DNA of 45,771 nucleotides from Candidatus Firestoneibacteriota bacterium (GTDB taxonomy: Bacteria; Oederibacteriota; D2-FULL-39-29), in NCBI GenBank assembly GCA_903928075.1, contig CAIYPD010000009.1:1-45771 (forward strand), written 5' to 3'. This document shows, piece by piece, positions 16,507 through 24,401 of the stretch; the first letter of the stretch is position 1; each line of letters starts with the position of its first letter. A program made the translations under genes and the position numbers. A model generated the notes under the pieces. It had not been told where the DNA came from and ran no database searches. It saw nothing but the letters and a program-made list of their open reading frames with translations.

Positions 16507-16559
16507 GGGTTACCTTCGCAAGGCAGAGGCCGTCGGTCCGATCCCGATCATCTCCACCA
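16507..16559 (+). other. 3' fragment of a tRNA-Ala gene (candidate attR, right end of the island)
   Basis: This segment reads as the 3' part of a tRNA: a 7-nt anticodon loop TTCGCAA (16515-16521, anticodon CGC, alanine), variable AGGCC, T-stem GTCGG/CCGAT with loop TCCGATC (16532-16548), acceptor strand CATCTCC (16549-16555), discriminator A and an encoded CCA (16557-16559). The 5' half has no D-arm, so it is not a working tRNA. An eight-base match to the acceptor strand, GAGATGAT at 16487, may be a relic or chance. A tRNA 3' end without its 5' half, just after an integrase, is the normal signature of an attachment site. The intact gene should be at the far left end of the island. Confidence 0.7.
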
Positions 16560-16617
16560 AAATTCGTGACCTCGAATTTTGGTAGAGCAATAGAGCAATA
16601 GAAATTAGACAATAGGC
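16557..16617. repeat. Hairpin plus AGAGCAAT/CAATAG dispersed repeat at the tRNA-Ala CCA end
   Basis: CCAAAATTCG and CGAATTTTGG form a 10-bp hairpin starting at the tRNA CCA. It is followed by TAGAGCAATAGAGCAATAG and further CAATAG-like units. The same hairpin-plus-AGAGCAAT arrangement follows a tRNA-Asn 3' end at 25609, and related repeats lie at 38297-38402 and after 45671. Confidence 0.6.
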
Positions 16618-16693
16618 CAACCAAGCTGGGCGGTTGGATTGTTTGCATAAGCTATTAGTAATAAACAATAAGAAATTGTTCTTACGGAGTCCG

Positions 16694-18376
16694 ATGTCTT
16701 ATTTAGTTTTAGCGCGTAAATACAGGCCCCAGGCTTTTGACGAGGTAATAGGTCAGGAGTTTATTACCAAAACCTTAAAAAATTCTATTGAGGCGAAAAG
16801 GGTTGCGCATTCTTTTCTTTTTTTCGGTCCCCGGGGTGTAGGTAAGACCAGTATAGCCAGAATTCTTGCAAAAGCGCTTAACTGCGAAAACGGTCCCACT
16901 CCGAATCCCTGCAACAAATGCCGTCATTGTACCGAAATTACAGAAGGCAATTCCCCTGCAATTATTGAGATAGACGGTGCGTCCAACCGGGGTATTGATG
17001 AAATAAGAGAACTGAGAGAAAAAATCAGGTACATGCCTTCTACCGGCAGGTATAAGATATATATAATAGATGAAGTGCATATGCTGACAAACGAAGCTTT
17101 CAATGCCCTTCTTAAAACCCTCGAAGAACCTCCTGAGTTTGTGAAATTTATCTTTGCTACGACCGAAATGGATAAAGTCCCGGCGACTATCGCTTCGAGA
17201 TGTCAGAAATATAATTTTAGAAAGCTAACTGTTACCGAGATAGTGGGACTGCTTTCCTCTATTTTGAAAAAAGAAAAAGTCAATGTAAACCCCCAGGTGC
17301 TTTCGCTCATAGCACGAAACGCTGACGGAGCTTTGCGCGATGCGGAATCCATACTTGATCAGGTGCTCTCTTATTCTGAAGGCGAGGTAAAACTTGAAGA
17401 TGTTGAAAAACTTCTCGAAGCCGTAAACAGAGAACTGCTTTTTCTGTTTGCAAAGACCCTTCTGGATAAGAATACGCAGGGCGCGCTTAAAACTGTGGAT
17501 GAAATTTTCCGCTCGGGTTATGACCCTGTGCTTTTTGTCAAACATCTCGCCGAATACTTTAGAAATCTGCTTATCGTAAAGGTTACAAAGACACCCGAAG
17601 ATTTCATGGAGATGATAGACCCGGAGGAGATTAAAACTCTTAAAGAAGCAGCGCCGCTCGTGACAGAGACCCGCGTAATGAATACAATAAAGGTCCTGAC
17701 AGATCTTCTGGAACGGATTAAACACAGTTCCTATCCGAGAGCCCTGATAGAAGTTGCCTGCTTAAAAATAACAAGAATGGACAGTTTGATTTCCTTACCC
17801 GAAATAATTAACCGGCTGGAAAGCCTTTCTGCCGGAGAAATAAATATTTCCCCGGAAAATCCGGTGCCTTCTTTGAATAGTGCGGTTCCCGCAAAAGCGG
17901 CCTTGTCGGCGCCTTTGGAAAGAGCCCCGGCGGCGGTCTACAGTTTTACAGACATAGAGGAAGCGGATCTTACCGGCGATGATTCAAAAAATCTTGAGAG
18001 GATAATAAAAAATTGGCAGGGGCTTGTTGATACCGTAAATCAAAAAAGCAGGTCTTTGGGACCGGTCGTGGCTTCTGTGACGCCTTTCAAATTTGAAGAA
18101 AATAAGATTTTTGTGAGGGTGCCAAGCGAGTATCTGGCCGACAATATAAATAATAATTCCGACAAAATAAAAGAAGCATTAAAAGAAATATTCAAAAAGC
18201 CGCTTGCTCTTGTTACGGTACTCAAAGAAATAAAACCCGCCGCCGCGCAATATGAAAAAGCGCCGGCAGTTAAAGTTCAAAACGAGAAGAGAGAACCCTC
18301 TGACCCGGCCGTAAAAACTGCCCTTAAACTGTTTGGCGGCTGTGTTGTAAAAAAAGATGAGCATGGAAAGATTTAG
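16694..18376 (+). CDS. dnaX: DNA polymerase III tau (and possibly gamma) subunit
   Basis: The clamp-loader ATPase of the replication machinery; about 560 residues from the chosen start MSYLVLARKYRP. The N-terminal AAA+ module has Walker A GPRGVGKTS, a four-cysteine zinc module (CENG, CNKCRHC), Walker B IIDEVHML, sensor 1 FATTE and the SRC motif (ASRCQKY). The C-terminal third is a less conserved tau-like tail. The frame is open upstream to 16634, but the family start and GGAG at 16686 favour ATG 16694. A possible -1 slip site at 17986 would give a 434-residue gamma-like product. It overlaps recR by 20 bp. Confidence 0.95.
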   Translation: MSYLVLARKYRPQAFDEVIGQEFITKTLKNSIEAKRVAHSFLFFGPRGVGKTSIARILAKALNCENGPTPNPCNKCRHCTEITEGNSPAIIEIDGASNRGIDEIRELREKIRYMPSTGRYKIYIIDEVHMLTNEAFNALLKTLEEPPEFVKFIFATTEMDKVPATIASRCQKYNFRKLTVTEIVGLLSSILKKEKVNVNPQVLSLIARNADGALRDAESILDQVLSYSEGEVKLEDVEKLLEAVNRELLFLFAKTLLDKNTQGALKTVDEIFRSGYDPVLFVKHLAEYFRNLLIVKVTKTPEDFMEMIDPEEIKTLKEAAPLVTETRVMNTIKVLTDLLERIKHSSYPRALIEVACLKITRMDSLISLPEIINRLESLSAGEINISPENPVPSLNSAVPAKAALSAPLERAPAAVYSFTDIEEADLTGDDSKNLERIIKNWQGLVDTVNQKSRSLGPVVASVTPFKFEENKIFVRVPSEYLADNINNNSDKIKEALKEIFKKPLALVTVLKEIKPAAAQYEKAPAVKVQNEKREPSDPAVKTALKLFGGCVVKKDEHGKI

Positions 18377-18965
18377 CGCCGGCGCGCTCGAAAAACTTAT
18401 AAATGAACTCGGAAGAATGCCCGGGGTCGGGCCGAAATCCGCACAGCGGCTCGCTTATTATATTCTAAAATCCGGTAAAGAAGATATTGAATTACTTGTG
18501 AAGGCAATTACCGAAGTTAAAGAAAAAGTAAGATACTGCTCTAAATGTTTCAATATCACTGAATCCGATCCCTGCCCCATTTGCATTTCAAACAAAAGGA
18601 ATAAAACAAGCATCTGCGTCGTGGAAGAGCCATTGGATATTATGGCAATAGAGAAGACCGGCGCTTTTCATGGCGTTTATCATGTTCTTATGGGCAGCAT
18701 TTCTCCTCTTGACGGCATAGGCCCGGAAGATCTAAAAATCAAAGAACTTCTGGTACGACTAATCCCTGAAAAAGTAACCGAGATAATAATTGCCACTAAC
18801 CCTGATGTTGAAGGTGAGGCAACGGCTTTATTTCTAAGTAAACTTATAAAACCTCTGGATGTGAAAGTCTACCGGCTGGCGCTTGGAATTCCTATGGGCG
18901 CTTCACTGGAATATGCAGATGAAGTAACTCTGGCCAGAGCGCTAGAAGGAAAAAGGGAGATTTAA
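18357..18965 (+). CDS. recR: Recombination mediator RecR
   Basis: A 202-residue protein that, with RecO/RecF, helps load RecA at single-strand gaps. It has the N-terminal HhH region (LGRMPGVGPKSAQRLAYY), a C4 zinc finger (CSKC and CPIC), a Toprim domain (VVEEPLDIMAIE, then the HVLMGSISPLDGIGPE motif) and the C-terminal GASLEYADEVTLARAL segment. Length and order are normal. It overlaps the end of dnaX, so it is probably translationally coupled. The ybaB/ebfC gene often found between dnaX and recR is absent. An alternative ATG lies two codons downstream. Confidence 0.95.
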   Translation: MSMERFSAGALEKLINELGRMPGVGPKSAQRLAYYILKSGKEDIELLVKAITEVKEKVRYCSKCFNITESDPCPICISNKRNKTSICVVEEPLDIMAIEKTGAFHGVYHVLMGSISPLDGIGPEDLKIKELLVRLIPEKVTEIIIATNPDVEGEATALFLSKLIKPLDVKVYRLALGIPMGASLEYADEVTLARALEGKREI

Positions 18966-18966
18966 A

Positions 18967-20037
18967 ATGGGCATAAGCATTTCAAATATAAAAATAAAAC
19001 CAAAACCGGACTTTCAAAGGGTACTGAAAACGTTGAAACGCGATATGACCACAGACCGTGTGCCGCTTTATGAGATTTTCAGCAATATTCAAGAAACCGT
19101 TATGGCTGATATTGTCAAAAAGGGCGATTTTGAAGATGAAGCTTCTTATTTGAGAAAACTTAATGTTGAACATCAATACCGCCTGGGCTATGATTTTGTA
19201 ATGGAACGCTCCGATGTCGGTTTTCCCAGTCCCTCGGCTCACCAGGGCAGCACCAAAGAGGGAAAAATAAATTATAGACAGGCCGGGGATTCTATGATAA
19301 AAAATATGGAGGATTTCGAAAAATATAAATGGCCGGATATTTCAAAAGCAGACTTTTCCAGCATGGAAAAAACCGCAAAGATTCTTCCCGAAGGCATGAA
19401 AATACTTCCGCTGGGGCCGGGCGGTGTTCTTGAGAATGCGATGTGGATAATGGGCTATGAATCGATGAGTTATGCTTTTGTTGAAGACCCCGCGCTTGTA
19501 AGGGCAGTTTTTGACAATGTGGGTTCGCGGCTGGTGGAACTGGCAGGCATCTACGCCGGTATGGATGTCGTGGGCGGGATGACCATCGGCGATGACATGG
19601 GTTTTAAAACCCAGACCCTTATTTCTCCGGAAATGATGCGGGAGTTTGTATTCCCCTGGCATAAAAAAATAGTAGAAGCGGTCCACGCGCATGGAAAACC
19701 GGTAATACTCCACTCCTGCGGGCAGCTGGAAAGAGTTTATGAGGATATAATTGATTGCGGCTGGGAAGGAAAACATTCTTTTGAGGATACGATAACACCG
19801 GTCTGGGACATAAAAGCTAAATACGGCAAAAGAATAGCGCTTTTAGGCGGATTTGATATGGTCAAGATTTGCAGAATGAATCCGGCGGAAATAAGAAAGC
19901 ATACAAGATATATTCTCGATAGATGCGCGCCGGGCGGCGGCTATTTCTTTGGCACCGGTAATTCGGTCGCCAAATATGTCCCGGCGGAGAATTACCTTAC
20001 AGCTATTGAAGAAGCTTTTAATTACGGAAAGTATTAA
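18967..20037 (+). CDS. Uroporphyrinogen decarboxylase-like (MtaA/CmuA-type) methyltransferase family protein
   Basis: A 356-residue TIM-barrel protein of the URO-D superfamily. The stretch ILPLGPGGVLENAMWIMGYE, the MTIGDDMGFKTQ motif, the zinc-ligand-like HSCG (about residues 243-246) and the C-terminal GYFFGTGNS are typical of the corrinoid-dependent methyltransferase branch rather than heme-pathway HemE. It lacks the N-terminal Arg-rich signature of HemE. The methyl donor and acceptor are unknown. It starts 1 bp after recR and is followed within 4 bp by another gene, so it is part of the dnaX-recR operon. Members of this branch are abundant in anaerobes. Confidence 0.8.
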   Translation: MGISISNIKIKPKPDFQRVLKTLKRDMTTDRVPLYEIFSNIQETVMADIVKKGDFEDEASYLRKLNVEHQYRLGYDFVMERSDVGFPSPSAHQGSTKEGKINYRQAGDSMIKNMEDFEKYKWPDISKADFSSMEKTAKILPEGMKILPLGPGGVLENAMWIMGYESMSYAFVEDPALVRAVFDNVGSRLVELAGIYAGMDVVGGMTIGDDMGFKTQTLISPEMMREFVFPWHKKIVEAVHAHGKPVILHSCGQLERVYEDIIDCGWEGKHSFEDTITPVWDIKAKYGKRIALLGGFDMVKICRMNPAEIRKHTRYILDRCAPGGGYFFGTGNSVAKYVPAENYLTAIEEAFNYGKY

Positions 20038-20040
20038 ACA

Positions 20041-20379
20041 ATGGAAATTTTAAAAGAAAAAATATCGAAATTACAGCTTAAAGAAAAGTACTCAAGTGTT
20101 TTTGAAACAATGACCAAGGGCGTTGCTGATTTAAAAAAGGGGCTCATTGCGCTTGATGCTGAAATGCATTCCGATCTTGAGCAACTACTGCTTGAAGAAG
20201 GTTCAGAGCAAGAGGATCTGTGGGGATTTAACTTGTTTGCCGATAAAGAAAACGACGGCTTTATAGAATACACCTCTTTTATTAATATCCGGCCCCGGCA
20301 AGGCAATAAATCAATGGAAATAGCCGATCCTAAGATTAGAGACAGCGTAAAAAAACTTGTGGAGAAATTTATAGTATGA
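20041..20379 (+). CDS. Small conserved-looking protein of unknown function
   Basis: A 112-residue, mostly helical, acidic protein (LKEKISKLQLKEKYSS, SDLEQLLLEEGSEQEDLWG) with no recognised domain, signal or membrane segment. It begins 3 bp after the URO-D-like gene and shares an ATGA overlap with the next gene, so it is cotranscribed and probably coupled. Its partner in action may be the adjacent small protein. Confidence 0.65.
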   Translation: MEILKEKISKLQLKEKYSSVFETMTKGVADLKKGLIALDAEMHSDLEQLLLEEGSEQEDLWGFNLFADKENDGFIEYTSFINIRPRQGNKSMEIADPKIRDSVKKLVEKFIV

Positions 20380-20714
20380 CTTTTATACATCATAAAACCC
20401 TTACAAAAGAAAAATGGAGCAAATACCCGTTCTATAAACAATTACTGATGATAGCAAATGAATTAAATAGGGCTAAAAACATGATAGCCGCAGAGGATTT
20501 CAAGGAAACCGGTAATTGCTATGAAAGAGCATTTGAGTTGATAGATGTTACGGTTGCGCTTTTACCGCGCAGGAACATTTTAAGGGAATTATTAAGATTG
20601 AGGGATGTTATGGCCGGAATGTACTCTGAAAATAAATATATTCAGGAAACAAACACTTGTATTTATAACTCCATCTTGAGCTTTACTCCGCAAAGCTATT
20701 TGATGCTCAATTAG
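20376..20714 (+). CDS. Small helical protein of unknown function
   Basis: A 112-residue helical protein, possibly with one tetratricopeptide-like helix pair (ANELNRAKNMIAAEDFKETGNCYERAFELI). It overlaps the previous gene by 4 bp (ATGA) and ends the operon at a terminator that begins inside its stop codon. No family is recognised. Confidence 0.65.
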   Translation: MTFIHHKTLTKEKWSKYPFYKQLLMIANELNRAKNMIAAEDFKETGNCYERAFELIDVTVALLPRRNILRELLRLRDVMAGMYSENKYIQETNTCIYNSILSFTPQSYLMLN

Positions 20715-20757
20715 CCGATAAAATATTAGTCTATGTTGACTTTATCGGCTATTTCTT
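20713..20757 (+). terminator. Intrinsic terminator of the dnaX operon
   Basis: AGCCGATAAA (20713-20722) and TTTATCGGCT (20741-20750) form a perfect 10-bp stem followed by ATTTCTT. The stem starts in the stop codon of the last gene. Confidence 0.8.
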
Positions 20758-20781
20758 GTATATTAGAACTCATTGTAAATT

Positions 20782-20840
20782 CCTTGGTAGCTCTCCGCCT
20801 CAGGCGGACGACTGTTTTAACAAGCTACCGAGGAATATAA
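20782..20840 (+). repeat. Partial tRNA-Asn-derived repeat with a hairpin in the D-loop position
   Basis: TTCCTTGGTAGCTC matches the tRNA-Asn 5' end, followed by the palindrome TCCGCCTCAGGCGGA in place of the D-loop, then CGACTGTT from the anticodon arm. The copy then breaks off, and AGCTACCGAGGAA, the inverse of the tRNA 5' end, follows. The structure is related to the array at 24.7-25.3 kb and lies directly before the intact gene. Confidence 0.65.
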
Positions 20841-20841
20841 T

Positions 20842-20916
20842 TCCTCGGTAGCTCAATGGTGGAGCATTCGACTGTTAATCGAAGGGTTCCTGGTTCGAGT
20901 CCAGGCCGGGGAGCCA
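20842..20916 (+). tRNA. tRNA-Asn (anticodon GTT)
   Basis: A complete cloverleaf: acceptor TCCTCGG/CCGGGGA, D-stem GCTC/GAGC, anticodon stem TTCGA/TCGAA with loop CTGTTAA (anticodon GTT), variable GGGTT, T-stem CCTGG/CCAGG with loop TTCGAGT, discriminator G and encoded CCA. It is the intact founder of the tRNA-Asn-derived repeats downstream and probably the target of accessory insertions between here and 28.8 kb. Confidence 0.95.
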
Positions 20917-20925
20917 GCACTCATA

Positions 20926-20949
20926 AGCCCGCAGAAATGCGGGCTTTTT
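20926..20949 (+). terminator. Intrinsic terminator of tRNA-Asn
   Basis: AGCCCGCA, loop GAAA, TGCGGGCT and then TTTT: an 8-bp GC-rich stem with a T-tract 10 bp after the tRNA. Confidence 0.9.
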
Positions 20950-21160
20950 ATTTGTTATACAAAACTTATTGTTTTAAAATGATTTTCTATTTTCAAAATA
21001 TTCCATATTGTTTCACTACGTTTCATTCTCATCTGATTTCCTTTCTTATCATACACAAAAAATAATATTTTATTGTTTCAGGATGTTTCAAGATAATTTA
21101 ACTCTATTGCTGCAGAATTTAAATATGTAATCTGTTAATAATAGAAAGGAGGTTGTGACA

Positions 21161-21535
21161 ATGGAAGATTATCATAATATTACACCACAAGAAAGAGTAG
21201 AAAAGATTGCAAGGATTATAACCAAAGGTATTTATGTGATTGCTTTAAAAGAAGGTTGTTTCAATGATGTTATTAAACCCATCGTAAGGAATGAGATACA
21301 AATTAAAAAGGAAAAATCAAAGGAGAGACTTAAAATAGAACATAAAAAAAATATTGGCGATAGAATTCTTACTGCAAATGAGGCTATGGAATTATTGAAA
21401 ATTTCCAGAACTACCTTTTGGAGAATAAGAAAACAATGCGAGATACCTTATAGCATGATTGGTAAAAGACTCATTCGGTTTAGATTGTCGGATATTTTAG
21501 ATCATTTGGAAAAGCAAATATTGAAACATAATTAG
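21161..21535 (+). CDS. Helix-turn-helix (HTH_17/excisionase-like) protein
   Basis: A 124-residue protein from ATG 21161, chosen because AAAGGAGG lies 8 nt upstream. The C-terminal half is a MerR/Xis-type helix-turn-helix: ILTANEAMELLKISRTTFWRIRK, then IPYSMIGKRLIRFRLSDIL. The N-terminal half is helical and unrecognised. Such proteins can be excisionases or small regulators. It is the first gene after tRNA-Asn, which suits a mobile insertion, but no integrase is nearby, so the mobility function may be lost. Confidence 0.65.
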   Translation: MEDYHNITPQERVEKIARIITKGIYVIALKEGCFNDVIKPIVRNEIQIKKEKSKERLKIEHKKNIGDRILTANEAMELLKISRTTFWRIRKQCEIPYSMIGKRLIRFRLSDILDHLEKQILKHN

Positions 21536-21537
21536 CA

Positions 21538-21566
21538 TTGACCTTGCATAGGGTGGGGGGTATACT
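21538..21566 (+). promoter_or_regulatory. Promoter with G-tract operator for the CsoR-like operon
   Basis: TTGACC (21538-21543), a 17-bp spacer and TATACT (21561-21566) form a near-consensus promoter. The spacer contains GGGTGGGGGG abutting TATACTATA, the G-tract/TATA arrangement of CsoR-family operators. A repressor bound here would block RNA polymerase directly, consistent with autoregulation. Confidence 0.65.
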
Positions 21567-21595
21567 ATAAGTAATCTATCCTGGAGGTGAAAACT

Positions 21596-21853
21596 ATGAG
21601 GGGAAGAAGGAAAGAAACACTTATTCATATTAGGCGTATACAAGGACAGATAGATACGCTTGTAAAATATATAGAACAAGGTAAAGATTGTTTGGATATT
21701 GCAATGCTTACGACATCAATTGCAAAATCGTTTGATGCATTGAGATTCAGAACTTTTGAGGGTTTTATTCTAAATCATGTCTTGAAAGGGAAAAAAATCC
21801 CTAAAAAACGGATCAAAACTTTAAATTCCTTAATATCGCTTTACAAAAAATAA
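21596..21853 (+). CDS. CsoR/RcnR/FrmR-family transcriptional repressor
   Basis: An 85-residue all-helical repressor from ATG 21596 (GGAGG 8 nt upstream). The family signature RRIQGQIDTLVKYIEQGKDCLDI is clear. Sensing residues by position are Cys32 and His61, but the second cysteine of copper-sensing CsoR (position 65) is Gly. The sensor site is therefore closer to nickel/cobalt or formaldehyde branches, or altered. The effector cannot be assigned. It precedes a membrane methyltransferase and ChrA on the same strand and probably controls them. Confidence 0.8.
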   Translation: MRGRRKETLIHIRRIQGQIDTLVKYIEQGKDCLDIAMLTTSIAKSFDALRFRTFEGFILNHVLKGKKIPKKRIKTLNSLISLYKK

Positions 21854-21906
21854 GCAAAGCTTTTTCTGATAGGAAGCTATATCATACGGGATATGGAGGG
21901 GTATTT

Positions 21907-23169
21907 ATGCGAAAGGCTGTGTATAATTTAATAAAAGTAATTTCTGCCCGGGCAGGTGTTCTTGTTTTCTTTATAATGGCTTTTGAAGTAATGATAATGG
22001 TCAGTCCTTTTGCTTTCTTCTTTTATTCCGTGTTTAGCCCGTTCTTTAATTTTTTGAATAGGTTTTCCTCAACAGCTTGGCTTACTAACTTTTTCCTGCC
22101 TCATATGATACTTCCGCCGACATTATTTTTAAAATCAGTAAGGATTTTAGGTTCAATATTATTTGTAATAGGAGTAGTTACATTTATTGTCTGTGCTTGC
22201 CAGGTTTATATCGGGAAATTATTTAAATGGGGCATTGCAAACAAAGGACTATATACTTACATTCGGCATCCGCAGTATCTGGCGCTTGGTATCTGGGGTG
22301 CAGGGATGGCGATACTGTGGGCAAGGTTTATTGTTCTTGTCACGCTGGGCATAATGTTTGTTTTATATTACTTTCTTGCTCTGGATGAAGAAAGCAGAAT
22401 GAACAACTTATATAGCAAGTCTTATAAAGAATACATGAAAAAAACCGGAATGTTTTTTCCTAAAGCGATTGAAAATATTATTCACTTAAATGCTCTTCAA
22501 AATACATGGGTTAAAAAACTAGCTGTTTCTTCGGGTCTATTCATTATTGTTCTTTTAGCCGGAGTAATATTAAGGTACATTACTTTAAGTTCTATTGAGT
22601 ATTTTGCGTCTCAAAATGTAACGCTGTTATCAATATTGCCGGAAGATAATAAAATAATTTCCAATGTGATAAAAGTCATTGGACAAAACAAGAATAAAAT
22701 TAATTTTATTTCAAATGATAAGAGTTATTTGGGATATTTAATGCCTGTGGATTACATAATGCAGGGAATGATAGCAGATACGGGCGAAAAATCACAACTG
22801 CACAAACATCATAATACATTTGTTTTGATTTTTGACTGGGTTTTTCATCCGTTCCGGCACTTAAGAAACCCACCCTCTGCTCAAATGGCAAAAATGCATG
22901 GAATTGACCCAATATTTGCGAGAAGGTATCATTGCCCGTTAAATATTGATAATCCGAATATGGCTTGCGATACTTGCCCGTATAGAAGAGTGATATTGGT
23001 GGAAATAGTTAATGGGAATAGTGTCTCGGGATCAGATTCTTTATCTGTTAAATATAAAAGGATCCCTGCAGGATATATTGATATTAACACTACTACGGGA
23101 GAGATAATTAGCGTGAATAGGGTTGAAGAATCTACAGCATGGAAAGATGTCCCAACACCCTCAATTTAA
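21907..23169 (+). CDS. Membrane methyltransferase (isoprenylcysteine/phospholipid type) with an extra C-terminal domain
   Basis: A 420-residue protein. The first 220 residues contain several membrane helices and the ICMT/PEMT signature GLYTYIRHPQYLALGIWGAG, with ALDEESRMNNLYSKSYKEY after it. This is the SAM-binding core of the family, which methylates lipids, isoprenylated cysteines or small substrates. After another helix (about 205-225) comes a roughly 190-residue soluble part rich in His and Cys (HKHHNTFVLIFDWVFHPFRH, CDTCPYRR) that I do not recognise and that could bind metal or heme. GATATGGAGGGG precedes the ATG. It is cotranscribed with the CsoR-like repressor and chrA. Confidence 0.7.
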   Translation: MRKAVYNLIKVISARAGVLVFFIMAFEVMIMVSPFAFFFYSVFSPFFNFLNRFSSTAWLTNFFLPHMILPPTLFLKSVRILGSILFVIGVVTFIVCACQVYIGKLFKWGIANKGLYTYIRHPQYLALGIWGAGMAILWARFIVLVTLGIMFVLYYFLALDEESRMNNLYSKSYKEYMKKTGMFFPKAIENIIHLNALQNTWVKKLAVSSGLFIIVLLAGVILRYITLSSIEYFASQNVTLLSILPEDNKIISNVIKVIGQNKNKINFISNDKSYLGYLMPVDYIMQGMIADTGEKSQLHKHHNTFVLIFDWVFHPFRHLRNPPSAQMAKMHGIDPIFARRYHCPLNIDNPNMACDTCPYRRVILVEIVNGNSVSGSDSLSVKYKRIPAGYIDINTTTGEIISVNRVEESTAWKDVPTPSI

Positions 23170-23182
23170 GGACAGTCCGTAT

Positions 23183-24343
23183 ATGAAGAATGAACAAAAG
23201 CCCTCAATAAATAATTTGTTTTTATCGTTTTTAAAATTAGGAGCAACCGCATTTGGCGGACCTGCTATGGTTTCCTATATCCGCAAGATGGCAGTTGAAC
23301 AAAAAAAGTGGCTTGATGAAGATTCATTTAAGGATGGGGTTGCCCTTTGTCAGACAGTGCCGGGAGCAACGGCTATGCAAACCGCTGCCTATGTCGGGCT
23401 AAGATCACGAGGGATATTTGGTGCTGTAGCAAGTTTTGTCGGATTCGGTCTGCCTGCATTTATTATAATGATGATCCTTTCTGTGGTATACTCGCAAACA
23501 CACAGCCTATCAAAAGTAATTTCAGCATTTAATGGACTTCAAATTATTGTTATAGCTATTGTTGCTAATGCTACTATTTCATTTAGTAAAACTTCTTTGA
23601 AAAACTTGAAAGATGCAATTATATTAATTATTTCGATAGGGATGTTTGCTGTGGGAGCAAGCCCGATTTCCGTTATTTTTATAGCTGCTCTTTCAGGATA
23701 TATTCTCTATAAAAATATGCCTATTCAGAAAAAATCAGTAGAAAATGAAGAAATACTAGAAACTTCTAAAACATTTATATTTCTATTAGTAATTATTGTA
23801 TTTTTGGGTTTGTTGCTTTTTGTTTTCCAGCGGAAATATTTTGATATAGCAATTCTAATGAGTAAAATAGACTTGATGGCTTTTGGCGGTGGCTTTGCTT
23901 CTGTTCCGCTCATGTATCATGAGATTGTTAGTGTTAGGGGATGGATTGATAATGCTGTTTTCTTGGATGGTATTGCCCTCGGTCAGATTACTCCGGGTCC
24001 AATCGTAATTACTGCAACATTTATAGGGTATCTGGTTTATGGACTAATTGGTGGATTAATAACAACCATAGGTGTATTTCTACCTTCTTTTCTTGTTGTC
24101 GTAGGTATAACTCCTTATTTTGACAGAATAAGAAAGTTATCTTTTTTTGATAAAGCTATAAAAGGAATTTTATGCTCTTTTGTTGCACTTTTATTTACAG
24201 TCACTTTAAAATTTGCTTTTAATATGCACTGGGATATTTTGCGCATTTCCCTTGCAATTGCGTCCTTTATAACATTATATCTAAAAGTGGAAATTTATTG
24301 GGTGGTTTTAATTGGTGTTGTTTTTTCTTTAATAGTTCTTTAA
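23183..24343 (+). CDS. chrA: ChrA-family chromate transporter (two-domain form)
   Basis: A polytopic membrane protein of about 386 residues from ATG 23183 (AAGGAC 9 nt upstream); earlier in-frame starts would overlap the preceding gene. It has two homologous ChrA domains. The N-terminal one shows LGATAFGGPAMVSYIRKM and QTVPGATAMQTAAYVG; the C-terminal one shows MAFGGGFASVPLM and QITPGPIVITATFIGY. ChrA proteins export chromate in some bacteria, but many members have unknown substrates. The CsoR-like repressor upstream suggests a metal or stress response. Confidence 0.88.
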   Translation: MKNEQKPSINNLFLSFLKLGATAFGGPAMVSYIRKMAVEQKKWLDEDSFKDGVALCQTVPGATAMQTAAYVGLRSRGIFGAVASFVGFGLPAFIIMMILSVVYSQTHSLSKVISAFNGLQIIVIAIVANATISFSKTSLKNLKDAIILIISIGMFAVGASPISVIFIAALSGYILYKNMPIQKKSVENEEILETSKTFIFLLVIIVFLGLLLFVFQRKYFDIAILMSKIDLMAFGGGFASVPLMYHEIVSVRGWIDNAVFLDGIALGQITPGPIVITATFIGYLVYGLIGGLITTIGVFLPSFLVVVGITPYFDRIRKLSFFDKAIKGILCSFVALLFTVTLKFAFNMHWDILRISLAIASFITLYLKVEIYWVVLIGVVFSLIVL

Positions 24344-24401
24344 GTAACAATCTATTGCAAAACAACCATTAAGCGCCTTGCTTTTCAAGGCTAAATTTCC
24401 A

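Noticed and set aside
16433-16648. Reverse-strand 71-codon frame containing DRDRTDG
   Set aside because: This is the typical false peptide from the reverse strand of a tRNA; here it covers the tRNA-Ala fragment.
20856-21065. A 69-codon frame starting inside tRNA-Asn
   Set aside because: Its first part is the well-known spurious translation of a tRNA gene (SSPGRG type).
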